DNA from: Apostichopus japonicus
Lineage: Eukaryota; Echinodermata; Holothuroidea; Aspidochirotida; Stichopodidae
Assembly (NCBI RefSeq): GCF_037975245.1
Contig: NC_092569.1
Location: forward strand, 7,622,501-7,686,500
Length of the DNA: 64,000 bases
Direction of reading: 5' to 3'
A program made the position numbers and the translations under genes. Below, one piece after another: positions 12,401 through 27,100 of the stretch (positions within the stretch are counted from its first letter, which is position 1; every line of letters starts with the position of its first letter). Below the pieces are notes generated by a model. The model had not been told where the DNA came from, did not search any database, and saw only the letters and a list, made by a program, of their open reading frames with translations.

Positions 12401-13996
12401 GATCAATCGAATGTGCGGTATAGATCAATCAAACGTGCAGTATCGATCAATCGAATGTGCGGTATCGATCAATCGAATATGCGGTACCGATTAATCGAAT
12501 GAGCGCTACCGATCAATCGAATGTGCGGTATCGATCAATCGATAGAGCAGAATCGATCAATCGAATGTGCGGTACCGATCAATCGAATGTGCGGTACCGA
12601 TCAATAGAATGTGCGGTACCGATAAATCGAAAGCGCAGTATCGATCAATCGACCGGGCGGTACCGATCAATCGATGTGCGTTATCGACTGATCGAATGCG
12701 CAGTATCGATCTATCGAATGTGCGGTATCGATCAATCGAATGTGCGGTACCGATCAATCTAATGTGCCGTACCGATCAATCGAATGTGCGGTACCGATAA
12801 ATCGAATGCGCAGTATCGATCAATCGACCGGGCGGTACCGATCAATCGATGTGCGTTATCGACTGATCGAATGCGCAGTATCGATCTATCGAATGTGCGG
12901 TATCGATCAATCGAATGTGCGGTACCGATCAATCGAATGTGCGGTACCGATCAATCGAATGTGCGGAACCGATCAATCGTATGTGCGGTACCGATCAATC
13001 GAATGTTCGGTACCGATCAATCGAATGTGTTATATCGATCAATCGAATGTGCGGTATAGATCAATCGAATGTGCAGTATCGATCAATCGAATGTGCAGTA
13101 TCGATCAATCGAATGTGCGGTATCGATCAATCGAATGTGCGGTACCGATCAATCGATGTGCGTTATCGACTAATCGAATGTGCGGTATCGATTAATCGAA
13201 TGTGATACCGAAAATCGGATGTGCCGTACCGATCAATCGAATGTGCGTTACCGATCAATCGAATGTGCGTTACCGATCAATCGAATGTGCGTTATCGATC
13301 AATCGAATGTGCGGTATCGATCAATCGAATGTGCGGTACCGATCAATCGAATGTGCGGTATCGATCAATCGAATGTGCCGTATCGATCAATCGAATGTGC
13401 GGTATCGATAAGTCAATGTGCGGAATCGTTCAATCGAATGTGCGGTATCGATCGAATGTGCGGTATCAATCAATCGAATGTGCGGTATCGATCAATCGAA
13501 TGTGCGGTATCGATCAATCGAATGTGCCGTATCGATCAATCGAATGTGCGGTATCGATAAGTCAATGTGCGGAATCGTTCAATCAAATGTGCGGTATCGA
13601 TCAATCGAATGTGCGGTACCGATAATCGAAAGTGCAGTATCGATCAATCGAATGTGCGGTATTTGTCAATCGAATGTGCCGTACCGATCAATCGAAAGTT
13701 CGGTACCGATCAATCGAATGTTCGGTACCGATCAATCCGAATGTGCGGTATCGATCAAACGAATGTGCGGTATCGATCAATCGAATGTGCGGTATCGATC
13801 AATCGAATGTGCGGTACCGATCAATCGAATGTGCGGTACCGACTAATCGATAGCGCAGAATCGATCAATGTAATGTGTGTTACCGATCAATCGAATGTTC
13901 GGTACCGATCAATAGAATGTGCGGTATCTATCAATCGAATGTGATACCGAAAATCGAATGTGCCGTACCGATTAATCGAATGTGTCTTACCGATCA
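9461..13996 (+). repeat. HOR block 5 (4,536 bp)
   Basis: The first 1.44 kb repeats block 4 at an offset of 3,844; I saw a single base difference (GAATAATCG near 6632 against GACTAATCG near 10476). After about 10,900 the sequence departs. Between about 12,350 and 13,150 the block carries the first monomers of the ACCGGGCGG family (12,651 and 12,826). It then returns to a tail that matches block 4 at an offset of 4,536. Confidence 0.88.
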
Positions 13997-14339
13997 ATAA
14001 AATGTGTGTGATCGATCAATCGAATGTGCGGTATCGATCAATCGAATGTGCAGTATCGATCAATCGAATGTACGGTATCGATCAGTCGAATGTGCCGTAT
14101 CGATCAATCGAATGTGCGTTACCGATCAATCGAATGTGCGGTATCGATCAATCGAAAGTGCAGTACCGATTAATCGAATGTGCGATATCGATCAATCGAA
14201 TGTGCGTTACCGATCAATCGTATGTGCGGTACCGATCAATCGAATGTGCGGTATCGATCAATCGAATGTGCGGTATCGATCAATCGAATGTTCGCTACCG
14301 ATCAATCGAATGTGTTGTATCGATCAATCGAATGTGCGG

Positions 14340-15263
14340 TAACGATCAATCGAATGTGCGGTAACGATCAATCGAATGTGCGGTATCGATCAATCGAATG
14401 TGCGTTTCCGATCAATCGTATGTGCGGTACCGATCAATCGAATGTTCGGTACCGATCAATCGAATGTGTGGTATCGATCAATCGAATGTGCGGTATCGAT
14501 CAATCGGATGTGCGGTACCGATCAATCGAATGTGCGGTATCGATCAATCGAATGTGCGGTATCGATCAATCGGATGTGCGGTATCGATCAATCGAATGTG
14601 CGGTACCGATCAATCGAATGTGCGGTATCGATCAATCGGATGTGCGGTATCGATCAATCGAATGTGCGGTACCGATCAATCGAATGTGCGGTATCGATCA
14701 ATCGAATGTGCGGTACCGATCAATCGAATGTGTTGTATCGATCAATCGAATGTTCGCTACCGATCAATCGAATGTGTTGTATCGATCAATCGAATGTGCG
14801 GTAACGATCAATCGAATGTGCGGTAACGATCAATCGAATGTGCGGTATCGATCAATCGAATGTGCGTTTCCGATCAATCGTATGTGCGGTACCGATCAAT
14901 CGAATGTTCGGTACCGATCAATCGAATGTGTGGTATCGATCAATCGAATGTGCGGTATCGATCAATCGGATGTGCGGTACCGATCAATCGAATGTGCGGT
15001 ATCGATCAATCGAATATGCGGTATCGATCAATCGGATGTGCGGTATCGATCAATCGAATGTGCGGTACCGATCAATCGAATGTGCGGTATCGATCAATCG
15101 GATGTGCGGTATCGATCAATCGAATGTGCGGTACCGATCAATCGAATGTGCGGTATCGATCAATCGAATGTGCGGTACCGATCAATCGAATGTGTTGTAT
15201 CGATCAATCGAATGTTCGCTACCGATCAATCGAATGTGCGGTACCGATCAATCGAATGTGCGG
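14340..15263 (+). repeat. 462-bp (21-monomer) tandem duplication
   Basis: Two adjacent copies of exactly 21 full-length units, about 14,340-14,801 and 14,802-15,263. Each holds a GTAACGATC pair, GTTTCCGATC, CAATCGTATG and three GGATGTGCGG units. I saw a clear difference at about 15,015 (AATATGCGG, against AATGTGCGG at about 14,553). The equivalent place in blocks 4 and 5 has one copy. Confidence 0.88.
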
Positions 15264-18200
15264 TACCGATCAATCGATAGCGCAGTATCGATCAATCGAA
15301 TGTGCGGTACCGATCAATCGATGTGCGTTATCGACTAATCGAATGTGCGGTACCGATCAATCGATGTGCGTTATCGACTAATCGAATGTGCAGTATCGAT
15401 CTATCGAATGTGCGTTATCGATCAATCGAATGTGCGGTATCGATTAATCGAATGTGATACCGAAAATCGAATGTGCCGTACCGATCAATCGAATGTGCAT
15501 TACCGATCAATCGAATGTGCGTTATCGATCAATCGAATGTGCGTTATCGATCAATCGAATGTGCGGTATCGATCAATCGAATGTGCGGTACCGATCAATC
15601 GAATGTGCGGTATCGATCAATCGAATGTGCGGTACCGATCAATCGAATGTGCGGTATCGATCAATCGAATGTGCGGTACCGATCAATCGAATGTGCGGTA
15701 TCGATAAGTCAATGTACGGAATCGTTCAATCGAATGTGCGGTATCGATCGAATGTGCGGTATCGATCAATCGAATGTGCGGTATCGATCAGTCGAATATG
15801 CGGTATCGATCAATCGAATGTGCTGTATCGATCAATCGAATGTGCGTTATCGATCAATCGAATGTGCGTTAACGATCAATCGAATGTGCGGTATCGATCA
15901 ATCGAATGTGCGGTAACGATCAATCGAATGTGCGGTATCGATCAATCGAATGTGCCGTATCGATCAATCGAATGTGCGGTATCGATCAATCGGATGTGCG
16001 GTATCGATCAATCGAATGTGCGGTACCGATCAATCGAATGTGCGGTATCGATCAATCGAATGTGCGGTATCGATCAATCGAATGTGCGGTACCGATCAAT
16101 CGAATGTGTTGTATCGATCAATCGAATGTGCGGTATCGATCAAACGGATGTGCGGTATCGATCAATCGAATGTGCGGTATCGATCAATCGAATGTGCGGT
16201 ATCGATCAATCGAATGTTCGCTACCGATCAATCGAATGTGCGGTACCGATCAATCGAATGTGCGGTACCGATCAATCGATAGCGCAGTATCGATCAATCG
16301 AATGTGCGGTACCGATCAATCGATGTGCGTTACCGACTAATCGAATGTGCGGTACCGATCAATCGATGTGCGTTATCGACTAATCGAATGTGCAGTATCG
16401 ATCTATCGAATGTGCGTTATCGATCAATCGAATGTGCGGTATCGATTAATCGAATGTGATACCGAAAATCGAATGTGCCGTACCGATCAATCGAATGTGC
16501 ATAACCGATCAATCGAATGTGCGTTATCGATCAATCGAATGTGCGTTATCGATCAATCGAATGTGCGGTATCGATCAATCGAATGTGCGGTACCGATCAA
16601 TCGAATGTGCGTTATCGATCAATCGAATGTGCCGTATCGATCAATCGAATGTGCGGTATCGATAAGTCAATGTACGGAATCGTTCAATCGAATGTGCGGT
16701 ATCGATCGAATGTGCGGTATCGATCAATCGAATGTGCGGTATCGATCAGTCGAATGTGCGGTATCGATCAATCGAATGTGCTGTATCGATCAATCGAATG
16801 TGCGGAATCGATCAGTCGAATGTGCGTTATCGATCAATCGAATGTGCGGTATCGATCAATCGAATGTGCGGTACCGATCAATCGATGTGCGTTATCGACT
16901 AATCGAATGTGCAGTATCGATCTATCGAATGTGCGTTATCGATCAATCGAATGTGCGGTATCGATTAATCGAATGTGCGGTATCGATTAATCGAATGTGA
17001 TACCGAAAATCGGATGTGCCGTACCGATCAATCGAATGTGCGTTACCGATCAATCGAATGTGCGTTATCGATCAATCGAATGTGCGTTATCGATCAATCG
17101 AATGTGCGGTATCGATCAATCGAATGTGCGGTACCGATCAATCGAATGTGCGGTATCGATCAATCGAATGTGCCGTATCGATCAATCGAATGTGCGGTAT
17201 CGATCAATCGATGTGCGTTATCGACTAATCGAATGTGCAGTACCGATCAATCGAATGTGCGTTACCGATCAATCGTATGTGCGGTATCGATCAATCGAAT
17301 GTGCGGTATAGATCAATCAAACGTGCAGTATCGATCAATCGAATGTGCGGTATCGATCAATCGAATATGCGGTACCGATTAATCGAATGAGCGCTACCGA
17401 TCAATCGAATGTGCGGTATCGATCAATCGATAGAGCAGAATCGATCAATCGAATGTGCGGTACCGATCAATCGAATGTGCGGTACCGATCAATCGAATGT
17501 GCGGTACCGATAAATCGAAAGCGCAGTATCGATCAATCGACCGGGCGGTACCGATCAATCGATGTGCGTTATCGACTGATCGAATGCGCAGTATCGATCT
17601 ATCGAATGTGCGGTATCGATCAATCGAATGTGCGGTATCGATCAATCGAATGTGCGGTACCGATCAATCGAATGTGCGGTACCGATCAATCGTATGTGCG
17701 GTACCGATCAATCTAATGTGCCGTACCGATTAATCGAATGTGCGGTACCGATAAATCGAAAGCGCAGTATCGATCAATCGACCGGGCGGTACCGATCAAT
17801 CGATGTGCGTTATCGACTGATCGAATGCGCAGTATCGATCTATCGAATGTGCGGTATCGATCAATCGAATGTGCGGTACCGATCAATCGAATGTGCGGTA
17901 CCGATCAATCGAATGTGCGGAACCGATCAATCGTATGTGCGGTACCGATCAATCGAATGTTCGGTACCGATCAATCGAATGTGTTATATCGATCAATCGA
18001 ATGTGCGGTATAGATCAATCGAATGTGCAGTATCGATCAATCGAATGTGCAGTATCGATCAATCGAATGTGCGGTATCGATCAATCGAATGTGCGGTACC
18101 GATCAATCGAATGTGCGGTACCGATCAATCGTATGTGCGGTACCGATCAATCGAATGTTCGGTACCGATCAATCGAATGTGTTGTATCGATCAATCGAAT

Positions 18201-20718
18201 GTACGGTATCGATCAATTGAATGTGCGGTATCGATCAATCGAATGTTCGCTACCGATCAATCGAATGTGCGGTATCGATCAATCGAATGTGCGGTATCGA
18301 TCAATCGAAAGTGCAGTATCGATCAATCGAATGTGCGGTACCGATCAATCGAATGTGCGGTACTGATAAATCGAAAGCGCAGTATCGATCAATCGAATGT
18401 GCGGTATCGATCAATCGATGTGCGTTATCGACTAATCGAATGCGCAGTATCGATCTATCGAATGTGCGGTATCGGTCAATCGAAAGTGCAGTACCGATTT
18501 ATCGAATGTGCGATATCGATGAATCGTATGTGCGGTACCGATCAATCGAATGTTCGGTACCGATCAATCGAATGTGTTGTATCGATCAATCGAATGTGCG
18601 GTATCGATCAATCGAATGTGCGGTATCGATCAATCGAATGTGCGGTATCGATCAATCGAATGTGCGGTACCGATCAATCGAATGTTCGGTACCGATCAAT
18701 CGAATGTGTTGTATCGATCAATCGAATGTGCGGTATCGATCAATCGAATGTGCGGTATCGATCAATGGAATGTGCGGTGTCGATCAATCGAATGTGCGGT
18801 ATCGATCAATCGAATGTTCGCTACCGATCAATCGAATGTGCGGTATCGATCAATCGATAGAGCAGAATCGATCAATCGAATGTGCGGTACCGATCAATCG
18901 AATGTGTGGTACCGATCAATCGAATGTGCGGTACCGATCAATCGAAAGCGCAGTATCGATCAATCGACCGGGCGGTACCGATCAATCGATGTGCGTTATC
19001 GACTGATCGAATGCGCAGTATCGATCTATCGAATGTGCGATATCGATCAATCGAATGTGCGGTATCGATCAATCGAATGTGCGGTACCGATCAATCGAAT
19101 GTGCGGTACCGATCAATCGTGTGTGCGGTACCGATCAATCGAATGTTCGGTACCGATCAATCGAATGTGTTGTATCGATCAATCGAATGTGCGGTATCGA
19201 TCAATCGAATGTGCGCTACCGTTCAATCGAATGTACGCTACCGATCAATCGAATGTGCGGTACCGATCAATCGATAGCGCAGTATCGATCAATCGAATGT
19301 GCGGTACCGATCAATCGAATGTGCGGTACTGATAAATCGAAAGCGCAGTATCGATCAATCGAATGTGCGGTATCGATCAATCGAATGTGCGTTATCGACT
19401 AATCGAATGCGCAGTATCGATCTATCGAATGTGCGGTATCGGTCAATCGAAAGTGCAATACCGATTAATCGAAAGTGCGATATCAATCAATCGAATGTAC
19501 GTTACCGATCAATCGAATGTGCGGTATCGATCAATGGATAGAGCAGAATCGATCAATCGAATGTGCGGTACCGATCAATCGAATGTGCGGTACCGATAAA
19601 TCGAAAGCGCAGTATCGATCAATCGACCGGGCGGTACCGATCAATCGGTGTGCGTTATCGACTGATCGAATGCGCAGTATCGATCTATCGAATGTGCTGT
19701 ATCGATCAATCGAATGTGCGGTATCGATCAATCGAATGTGCGGTACCGATCAATCGAATGTGCGGTACCAATCAATCGTATGTGCGGTACCGATCAATCG
19801 AATGTGTTGTATCGATCAATCGAATGTGCGGTATCGATCAATCGAATGTGCGCTACCGATCAATCGAATGTGCGCTTCCGATCAATCGAATGTGCGGTAC
19901 CGATCAATCGATAGCGCAGTATCGATCAATCGAATGTGCGGTACCGATCAATCGAATGTGCGGTATCGATCAATCGAATGTGCGGTACCGATTAATCGAA
20001 TGAGCGCTACCGATCAATCGAATGTGCGGTATCGATCAATCGATAGAGCACAATCGATCAATCGAATGTGCGGTACCGATCAAACGAATGTGCGGTACCG
20101 ATCAATCGAATGTGCGGTACCGATAAATCGAAAGCGCAGTATCGATCAATCGACCGGGCGGTACCGATCAATCGATGTGCGTTATCGACTGATCGAATGC
20201 GCAGTATCGATCTATCGAATGTGCGGTATCGATCAATCGAATGTGCGGTATCGATCAATCGAATGTGCGGTACCGATCAATCGAATGTGCGGTACCGATC
20301 AATCGTATGTGCGGTACCGATCAATCTAATGTGCCGTACCGATCAATCGAATGTGCGGTACCGATAAATCGAAAGCGCAGTATCGATCAATCGACCGGGC
20401 GGTACCGATCAATCGATGTGCGTTATCGACTGATCGAATGCGCAGTATCGATCTATCGAATGTGCGGTATCGATCAATCGAATGTGCGGTATCGATCAAT
20501 CGAATGTGCGGTACCGATCAATCGAATGTTCGGTACCGATCAATCGAATGTGTTGTATCGATCAATCGAATGTGCGGTAACGATCAATCGAATGTGCGGT
20601 ACCGATCAATCGAATGTTCGGTAACGATAAATCGAAAGCGCAGTATCGATCAATCGAATGTACGGTATCGATCAATCGATGTGCGTTATCGACTAATCGA
20701 ACGCGCAGTTTCGATCTA

Positions 20719-23700
20719 TCGAATGTTCGGTACCAATCAATCGAATGTGTTATATCGATCAATCGAATGTGCGGTATAGATCAATCGAATGTGCAGTATC
20801 GATCAATCGAATGTGCAGTATCGATCAATCGAATGTGCGGTATCGATCAATCGAATGTGCGGTACCGATCAATCGTATGTGCGGTACCGATCAATCGAAT
20901 GTTCGGTACCGATCAATCGAATGTGTTGTATCGATCAATCGAATGTGCGGTATCGATCAATTGAATGTGCGGTATCGATCAATCGAATGTTCGCTACCGA
21001 TCAATCGAATGTGCGGTATCGATCAATCGAATGTGCGGTATCGATCAATCGAATGTTCGCTACCGATCAATCGAATGTGCGGTACCGATCAATCGAATCT
21101 GCGGTACCGATAAATCGATAGCGCAGTATCGATCAATCGAATGTGCGGTATCGATCAATCGATGGGCGCTATCGACTAATCGAATGTGCAGTATCGATCA
21201 TTCGAATGTGCGTTATCGATCAATCGAATGTGCGGTATCGATCAATCGAATGTGCAGTATCGATCAATCGAATGTGCGGTATCGATCAATCGAATGTGCG
21301 CTATCGATCAATCGAATGTGCGGTACCGATCAATCGAATGTGCGTTACCGATCAATCGAATGCGCAGTATCGATCAATCGAATGTGCGGTACCGATCAAT
21401 CGAATGTGCGGTACTGATAAATCGAAAGTGCAGTATCGATCAATCGAATGTGCTGTATCGATCATTCGATTTGCGTTATCGACTAATCGAATGGGCAGTA
21501 TCGATTTATCGAATGTGCGGTATCGGTCAATCGAAAGTGCAGTACCGATTAATCGAATGTGCGATATCGATCAATCGTATGTGCGGTACCGATCAATCGA
21601 ATGTTCGGTACCGATCAATCGAATGTGTTGTATCGATCAATCGAATGTGCGGTAACGATCAATCGAATGTGCGGTACCGATCAATCGAATGTTCGGTACC
21701 GATAAATCGAAAGCGCAGTATCGATCAATCGAATGTACGGTATCGATCAATCGATGTGCGTTATCGACTAATCGAACGCGCAGTTTCGATCTATCGAATG
21801 TGCGGTATCGATCAATCGAATGTGCGGTACCGATCAATCGAATGTTCGGTACCGATCAATCGAATGTGTTGTATCGATCAATCGAATGTGCGGTATCGAT
21901 CAATCGAATGTGCGGTATCGATCAATCGAATGTGCGGTACCGATCAATCGAATGTGCGGTACCAATCAAACGTATGTGCGGTACCGATCAATCGAATGTG
22001 TTGTATCGATCAATCGAATGTGCGGTATCGATCAATCGAATGTGCGCTACCGATCAATCGAATGTGCGCTACCGATCAATCGAATGTGCGGTACCGATCA
22101 ATCGATAGCGCAGTATCGATCAATCGAATGTGCGGTACCGATCAATCGAATGTGCGGTACTGATAAATCGAAAGCGCAGTATCGATCAATCGAATGTGCG
22201 GTATCGATCAATCGATGTGCGTTATGGACTAATCGAATGTGCGGTACCGATCAATCGAATGTGCGTTACCGATCAATCGTATGTGCGGTATCGATCAATC
22301 GAATGTGCGGTATAGATCAATCGAACGTGCAGTATCGATCAATCGAATGTGCGGTATCGATCAATCGAATGTGCGGTACCGATTAATCGAATGAGCGCTA
22401 CCGATCAATCGAATGTGCGGTATCGATCAATCGATAGAGCACAATCGATCAATCGAATGTGCGGTACCGATCAATCGAATGTGCGGTACCGATCAATCGA
22501 ATGTGCGGTACCGATAAATCGAAAGCGCAGTATCGACCAATCGACCGGGCGGTACCGATCAATCGATGTGCGTTATCGACTGATCGAATGCGCAGTATCG
22601 ATCTATCGAATGTGCGGTATCGATCAATCGAATGTGCGGTATCGATCAATTGAATGTGCGGTACCGATCAATCGAATGTGCGGTACCGATCAATCGTATG
22701 TGCGGTACCGATCAATCTAATGTGCCGTACCGATCAATCGAATGTGCGGTACCGATAAATCGAAAGCGCAGTATCGATCAATCGACCGGGCGGTACCGAT
22801 CAATCGATGTGCGTTATCGACTGATCGAATGCGCAGTATCGATCTATCGAATGTGCGGTATCGATCAATCGAATGTGCGGTATCGATCAATCGAATGTGC
22901 GGTACCGATCAATCGAATGTGCGGTACCGATCAATCGTATGTGCGGTACCGATCAATCGAATGTTCGGTACCAATCAATCGAATGTGTTATATCGATCAA
23001 TCGAATGTGCGGTACCGATCAATCGAATGTGCAGTATCGATCAATCGAATGTGCAGTATCGATCAATCGAATGTGCGGTATCGATCAATCGAATGTGCGG
23101 TACCGATCAATCGTATGTGCGGTACCGATCAATCGAATGTTCGGTACCGATCAATCGAATGTGTTGTATCGATCAATCGAATGTGCGGTATCGATCAATT
23201 GAATGTGCGGTATCGATCAATCGAATGTTCGCTACCGATCAATCGAATGTGCGGTATCGATCAATCGAATGTGCGGTATCGATCAATCGAATGTTCGCTA
23301 CCGATCAATCGAATGTGCGGTACCGATCAATCGAATCTGCGGTACCGATAAATCGATAGCGCAGTATCGATCAATCGAATGTGCGGTATCGATCAATCGA
23401 TGGGCGCTATCGACTAATCGAATGTGCAGTATCGATCATTCGAATGTGCGTTATCGATCAATCGAATGTGCGGTATAGATCAATCGAATGTGCAGTATCG
23501 ATCAATCGAATGTGCGGTATCGATCAATCGAATGTGCGCTATCGATCAATCGAATGTGCGCTACCGATCAATCGAATGTGCGGTACCGATCAATCGATAG
23601 CGCAGTATCGATCAATCGAATGTGCGGTACCGATCAATCGAATGTGCGGTACTGATAAATCGAAAGTGCAGTATCGATCAATCGAATGTGCTGTATCGAT

Positions 23701-24168
23701 CATTCGATGTGCGTTATCGACTAATCGAATGCGCAGTATCGATTTATCGAATGTGCGGTATCGGTCAATCGAAAGTGCAGTACCGATTAATCGAATGTGC
23801 GATATCGATCAATCGTATGTGCGGTACCGATCAATCGAATGTTCGGTACCGATCAATCGAATGTGTTGTATCGATCAATCGAATGTGCGGTAACGATCAA
23901 TCGAATGTGCGGTACCGATCAATCGAATGTTCGGTACCGATAAATCGAAAGCGCAGTATCGATCAATCGAATGTACGGTATCGATCAATCGATGTGCGTT
24001 ATCGACTAATCGAACGCGCAGTTTCGATCTATCGAATGTCCGGTATCGATCAATCGAATGTGCGGTACCGATCAATCGAATGTTCGGTACCGATCAATCG
24101 AATGTGTTGTATCGATCAATCGAATGTGCGGTATCGATCAATCGAATGTGCGGTATCGATCAATCGAA
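20719..24168 (+). repeat. 1.2-kb duplication pair: 20,719-21,930 and 22,957-24,168
   Basis: The second segment repeats the first at an offset of 2,238 over about 1.2 kb. Shared landmarks include GTGTTATATCG, GAATCTGCGG, CAATCGATGGGCGC, GATCATTCG and GAACGCGCAGTTTCG. A separate stretch just upstream (about 20,050-20,460 and 22,440-22,850, offset 2,391) is also duplicated. The different offsets mean two events, or one event followed by loss of about seven monomers. Confidence 0.83.
21199..21208. repeat. CATTCGAATG palindromic monomer variant (type example)
   Basis: A single A-to-T change at position 11 turns CAATCGAATG into the perfect 10-bp palindrome CATTCGAATG. Other copies are at 23437, 25390, 43296, 46798 and 63745. 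Copies at 21199 and 23437 belong to the 2,238-offset duplication, and 43296 and 46798 to the 3,502-bp duplication. Confidence 0.88.
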
Positions 24169-27100
24169 TGTGCGGTGTCGATCAATCGAATGTGCGGTAT
24201 CGATCAATCGAATGTTCGCTACCGATCAATCGAATGTGCGGTATCGATCAATCGATAGAGCAGAATCGATCAATCGAATGTGCGGTACCGATCAATCGAA
24301 TGTGCGGTACCGATCAATCGAATGTGCGGTACCGATAAATCGAAAGCGCAGTATCGATCAATCGACCGGGCGGTACCGATCAATCGATGTGCGTTATCGA
24401 CTGATCGAATGCGCAGTATCGATCTATCGAATGTGCGATATCGATCAATCGAATATGCGGTATCGATCAATCGAATGTGCGGTACCGATCAATCGAATGT
24501 GCGGTACCGATCAATCGAATGTTCGGTACCGATCAATCGAATGTGTTGTATCGATCAATCGAATGTGCGGTATCGATCAATCGAATATGCGGTACCGATT
24601 AATCGAATGAGCGCTACCGATCAATCGAATGTGCGGTACCGATCAATCGAATGTGCGGTACCGATCAATCGAATGTGCGGTACCGATCAATCGAATGTGC
24701 GGTATCGATCAATCGAATGTGCCGTATCGATCAATCGAATGTGCGGTATCGATCAATCGATAGAGCAGAATCGATCAATCGAATGTGCGGTACCGATCAA
24801 TCGAATGTGCGGTACCGATCAATCGAATGTGCGGTACCGATAAATCGAAAGCGCAGTATCGATCAATCGACCGGGCGGTACCGATCAATTGATGTGCGTT
24901 ATCGACTGATCGAATGCGCAGTATCGATCTATCGAATGTGCGGTACCGATCAATCGAATGTGCAGTATCGATCAATCGAATGTGCGGTACCGATCAATCG
25001 AATGTGCGGTACCGATCAATCGTATGTGCGGTACCGATCAATCTAATGTGCCGTACCGATCAATCGAATGTGCGGTACCGATAAATCGAAAGCGCAGTAT
25101 CGATCAATCGACCGGGCGGTACCGATCAATCGATGTGCGTTATCGACTGATCGAATGCGCAGTATCGATCTATCGAATGTGCGGTATCGATCAATCGAAT
25201 GTGCGGTATCGATCAATCGAAAGTGCAGTACCGATGTATCGAATGTGCGATATCGATGAATCGTATGTGCGGTACCGATCAATCGAATGTGCGGTACCGA
25301 TCAATCGAATGCGCGGTACCGATCAATCGAATGTGCGGTACCGATCAATCGAATCTGCGTTACTGATAAATCGAAAGCGCAGTATCGATCATTCGAATGT
25401 GCGGTATCCATCAATCGATTTGCGTTATCGACTAATTGAATGCGCAGTATCGATCTATCGAATGTGCGTTATCGATCAATCGAATGTGCGGTATCGATCA
25501 ATCGAATGTGCGGTATCGATCAATCGAATGTGCGGTACCGATCAATCGAATGTGCGGTACCGATAAATCGATCGCGCAGTATCGATCAATTGAATGTGCG
25601 GTACCGATCAATCGAATGTGTGTTACCGATCAATCGAATGTGCGGTAACGATCAATCGAATGTGCGGTACCGATCAATCGAATGTTCGGTACCGATAAAT
25701 CGAAAGCGCAGTATCGATCAATCGAATGTACGGTATCGATCAATCGATGTGCGTTATCGACTAATCGAACGCGCAGTTTCGATCAATCGAATGTGCGCTA
25801 CCGATCAATCGAATGTGCGGTACCGATCAATCAAATGTTCGGTACCGATCAATCGAATGTGCGGTACCGATCAATCCGAATGTGCGGTATCGATCAATCG
25901 AATGTGCGGTGTCAATCAATCGAATATGCGGTATCGATCAATCGAATGTTCGCTACCGATCAATCGAATGTGCGGTATCGATCAATCGATAGAGCAGAAT
26001 CGATCAATCGAATGTGCGGTACCGATCAATCGAATGTGCGGTACCGATCAATCGAATGTGCGGTACCGATAAATCGAAAGCGCAGTATCGATCAATCGAC
26101 CGGGCGGTACCGATCAATCGATGTGCGTTATCGACTGATCGAATGCGCAGTATCGATCTATCGAATGTGCGATATCGATCAATCGAATATGCGGTATCGA
26201 TCAATCGAATGTGCGGTACCGATCAATCGAATGTGTTGTATCGATCAATCGAATGTGCGGTATCGATCAATCGAATGTGCGCTACCGATCAATCGAATGT
26301 GCGCTACCGATCAATCGAATGTGCGGTACCGATCAATCGATAGCGCAGTATCGATCAATCGAATGTGCGGTACCGATCAATCGAATGTGCGGTACTGATA
26401 AATCGAAAGCGCAGTATCGATCAATCGAATGTGCGGTATCGATCAATCGAATATGCGTTATCGACTAATCGAATGCGCAGTATCGATCTATCGAATGTGC
26501 GGTATCGGTCAATCGAAAGTGCAGTACCGATTAATCGATTGCGCAGTATCGATCTATCGAATGTGCGGTATCGGTCAATCGAAAGTGCAGTACCGATTAA
26601 TCGAATGTGCGATATCAATCAATCGAATGTGCGTTACCGATCAATCGAATGTGCGGTATCGATCAATGGATAGAGCAGAATCGATCAATCGAATGTGCGG
26701 TACCGATCAATCGAATGTGCCGTACCGATCAATCGAATGTGCGGTACCGATAAATCGAAAGCGCAGTATCGATCAATCGACCGGGCGGTACCGATCAATC
26801 GATGTGCTTTATCGACTGATCGAATGCGCAGTATCGATCTATCGAATGTGCTGTATCGATCAATCGAATGTGCGGTATCGATCAATCGAATGTGCGGTAC
26901 CGATCAATCGAATGTGCGGTACCGATCAATCGTATGTGCGGTACCGATCAATCGAATGTGTTGTATCGATCAATCGAATGTGCGGTATCGATCAATCGAA
27001 TGTGCGCTACCGATCAATCGAATGTGCGCTACCGATCAATCGAATGTGCGGTACCGATCAATCGAATGTTCGGTACCGATCAATCGAATGTTCGGTACCG

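Larger units (their letters stand above)
9461..18104 (+). repeat. Large duplication pair: 9,461-13,150 and 13,997-18,104
   Basis: The two segments share the same order of landmarks. The offset is 4,536 at the anchor, 4,910 after the 462-bp duplication and a short deletion near 14.05 kb, 4,866 to 4,888 over 16.3-17.4 kb, and 4,954 in the last part. Offset changes are near-multiples of 22 and reflect gain or loss of whole monomers. Similarity stops near 13,150 and 18,104, where the first copy returns to the block tail and the second enters the anchor-free territory. Confidence 0.85.

Noticed and set aside
12557-12757. Minus-strand 66-codon frames (also at 17445, 20058, 22449, 24270, 51454 and others)
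   Set aside because: Their identical length comes from the 66-bp spacing of TGA on the minus strand, with one stop removed by a variant monomer. They are copies of one chance frame, not a gene family.
17628-18860. 410-codon open frame in the anchor-free territory
   Set aside because: It is open only because deletion cassettes and the GTGATACC junction are absent there. Its translation is the same 22-residue period, with no additional domain.
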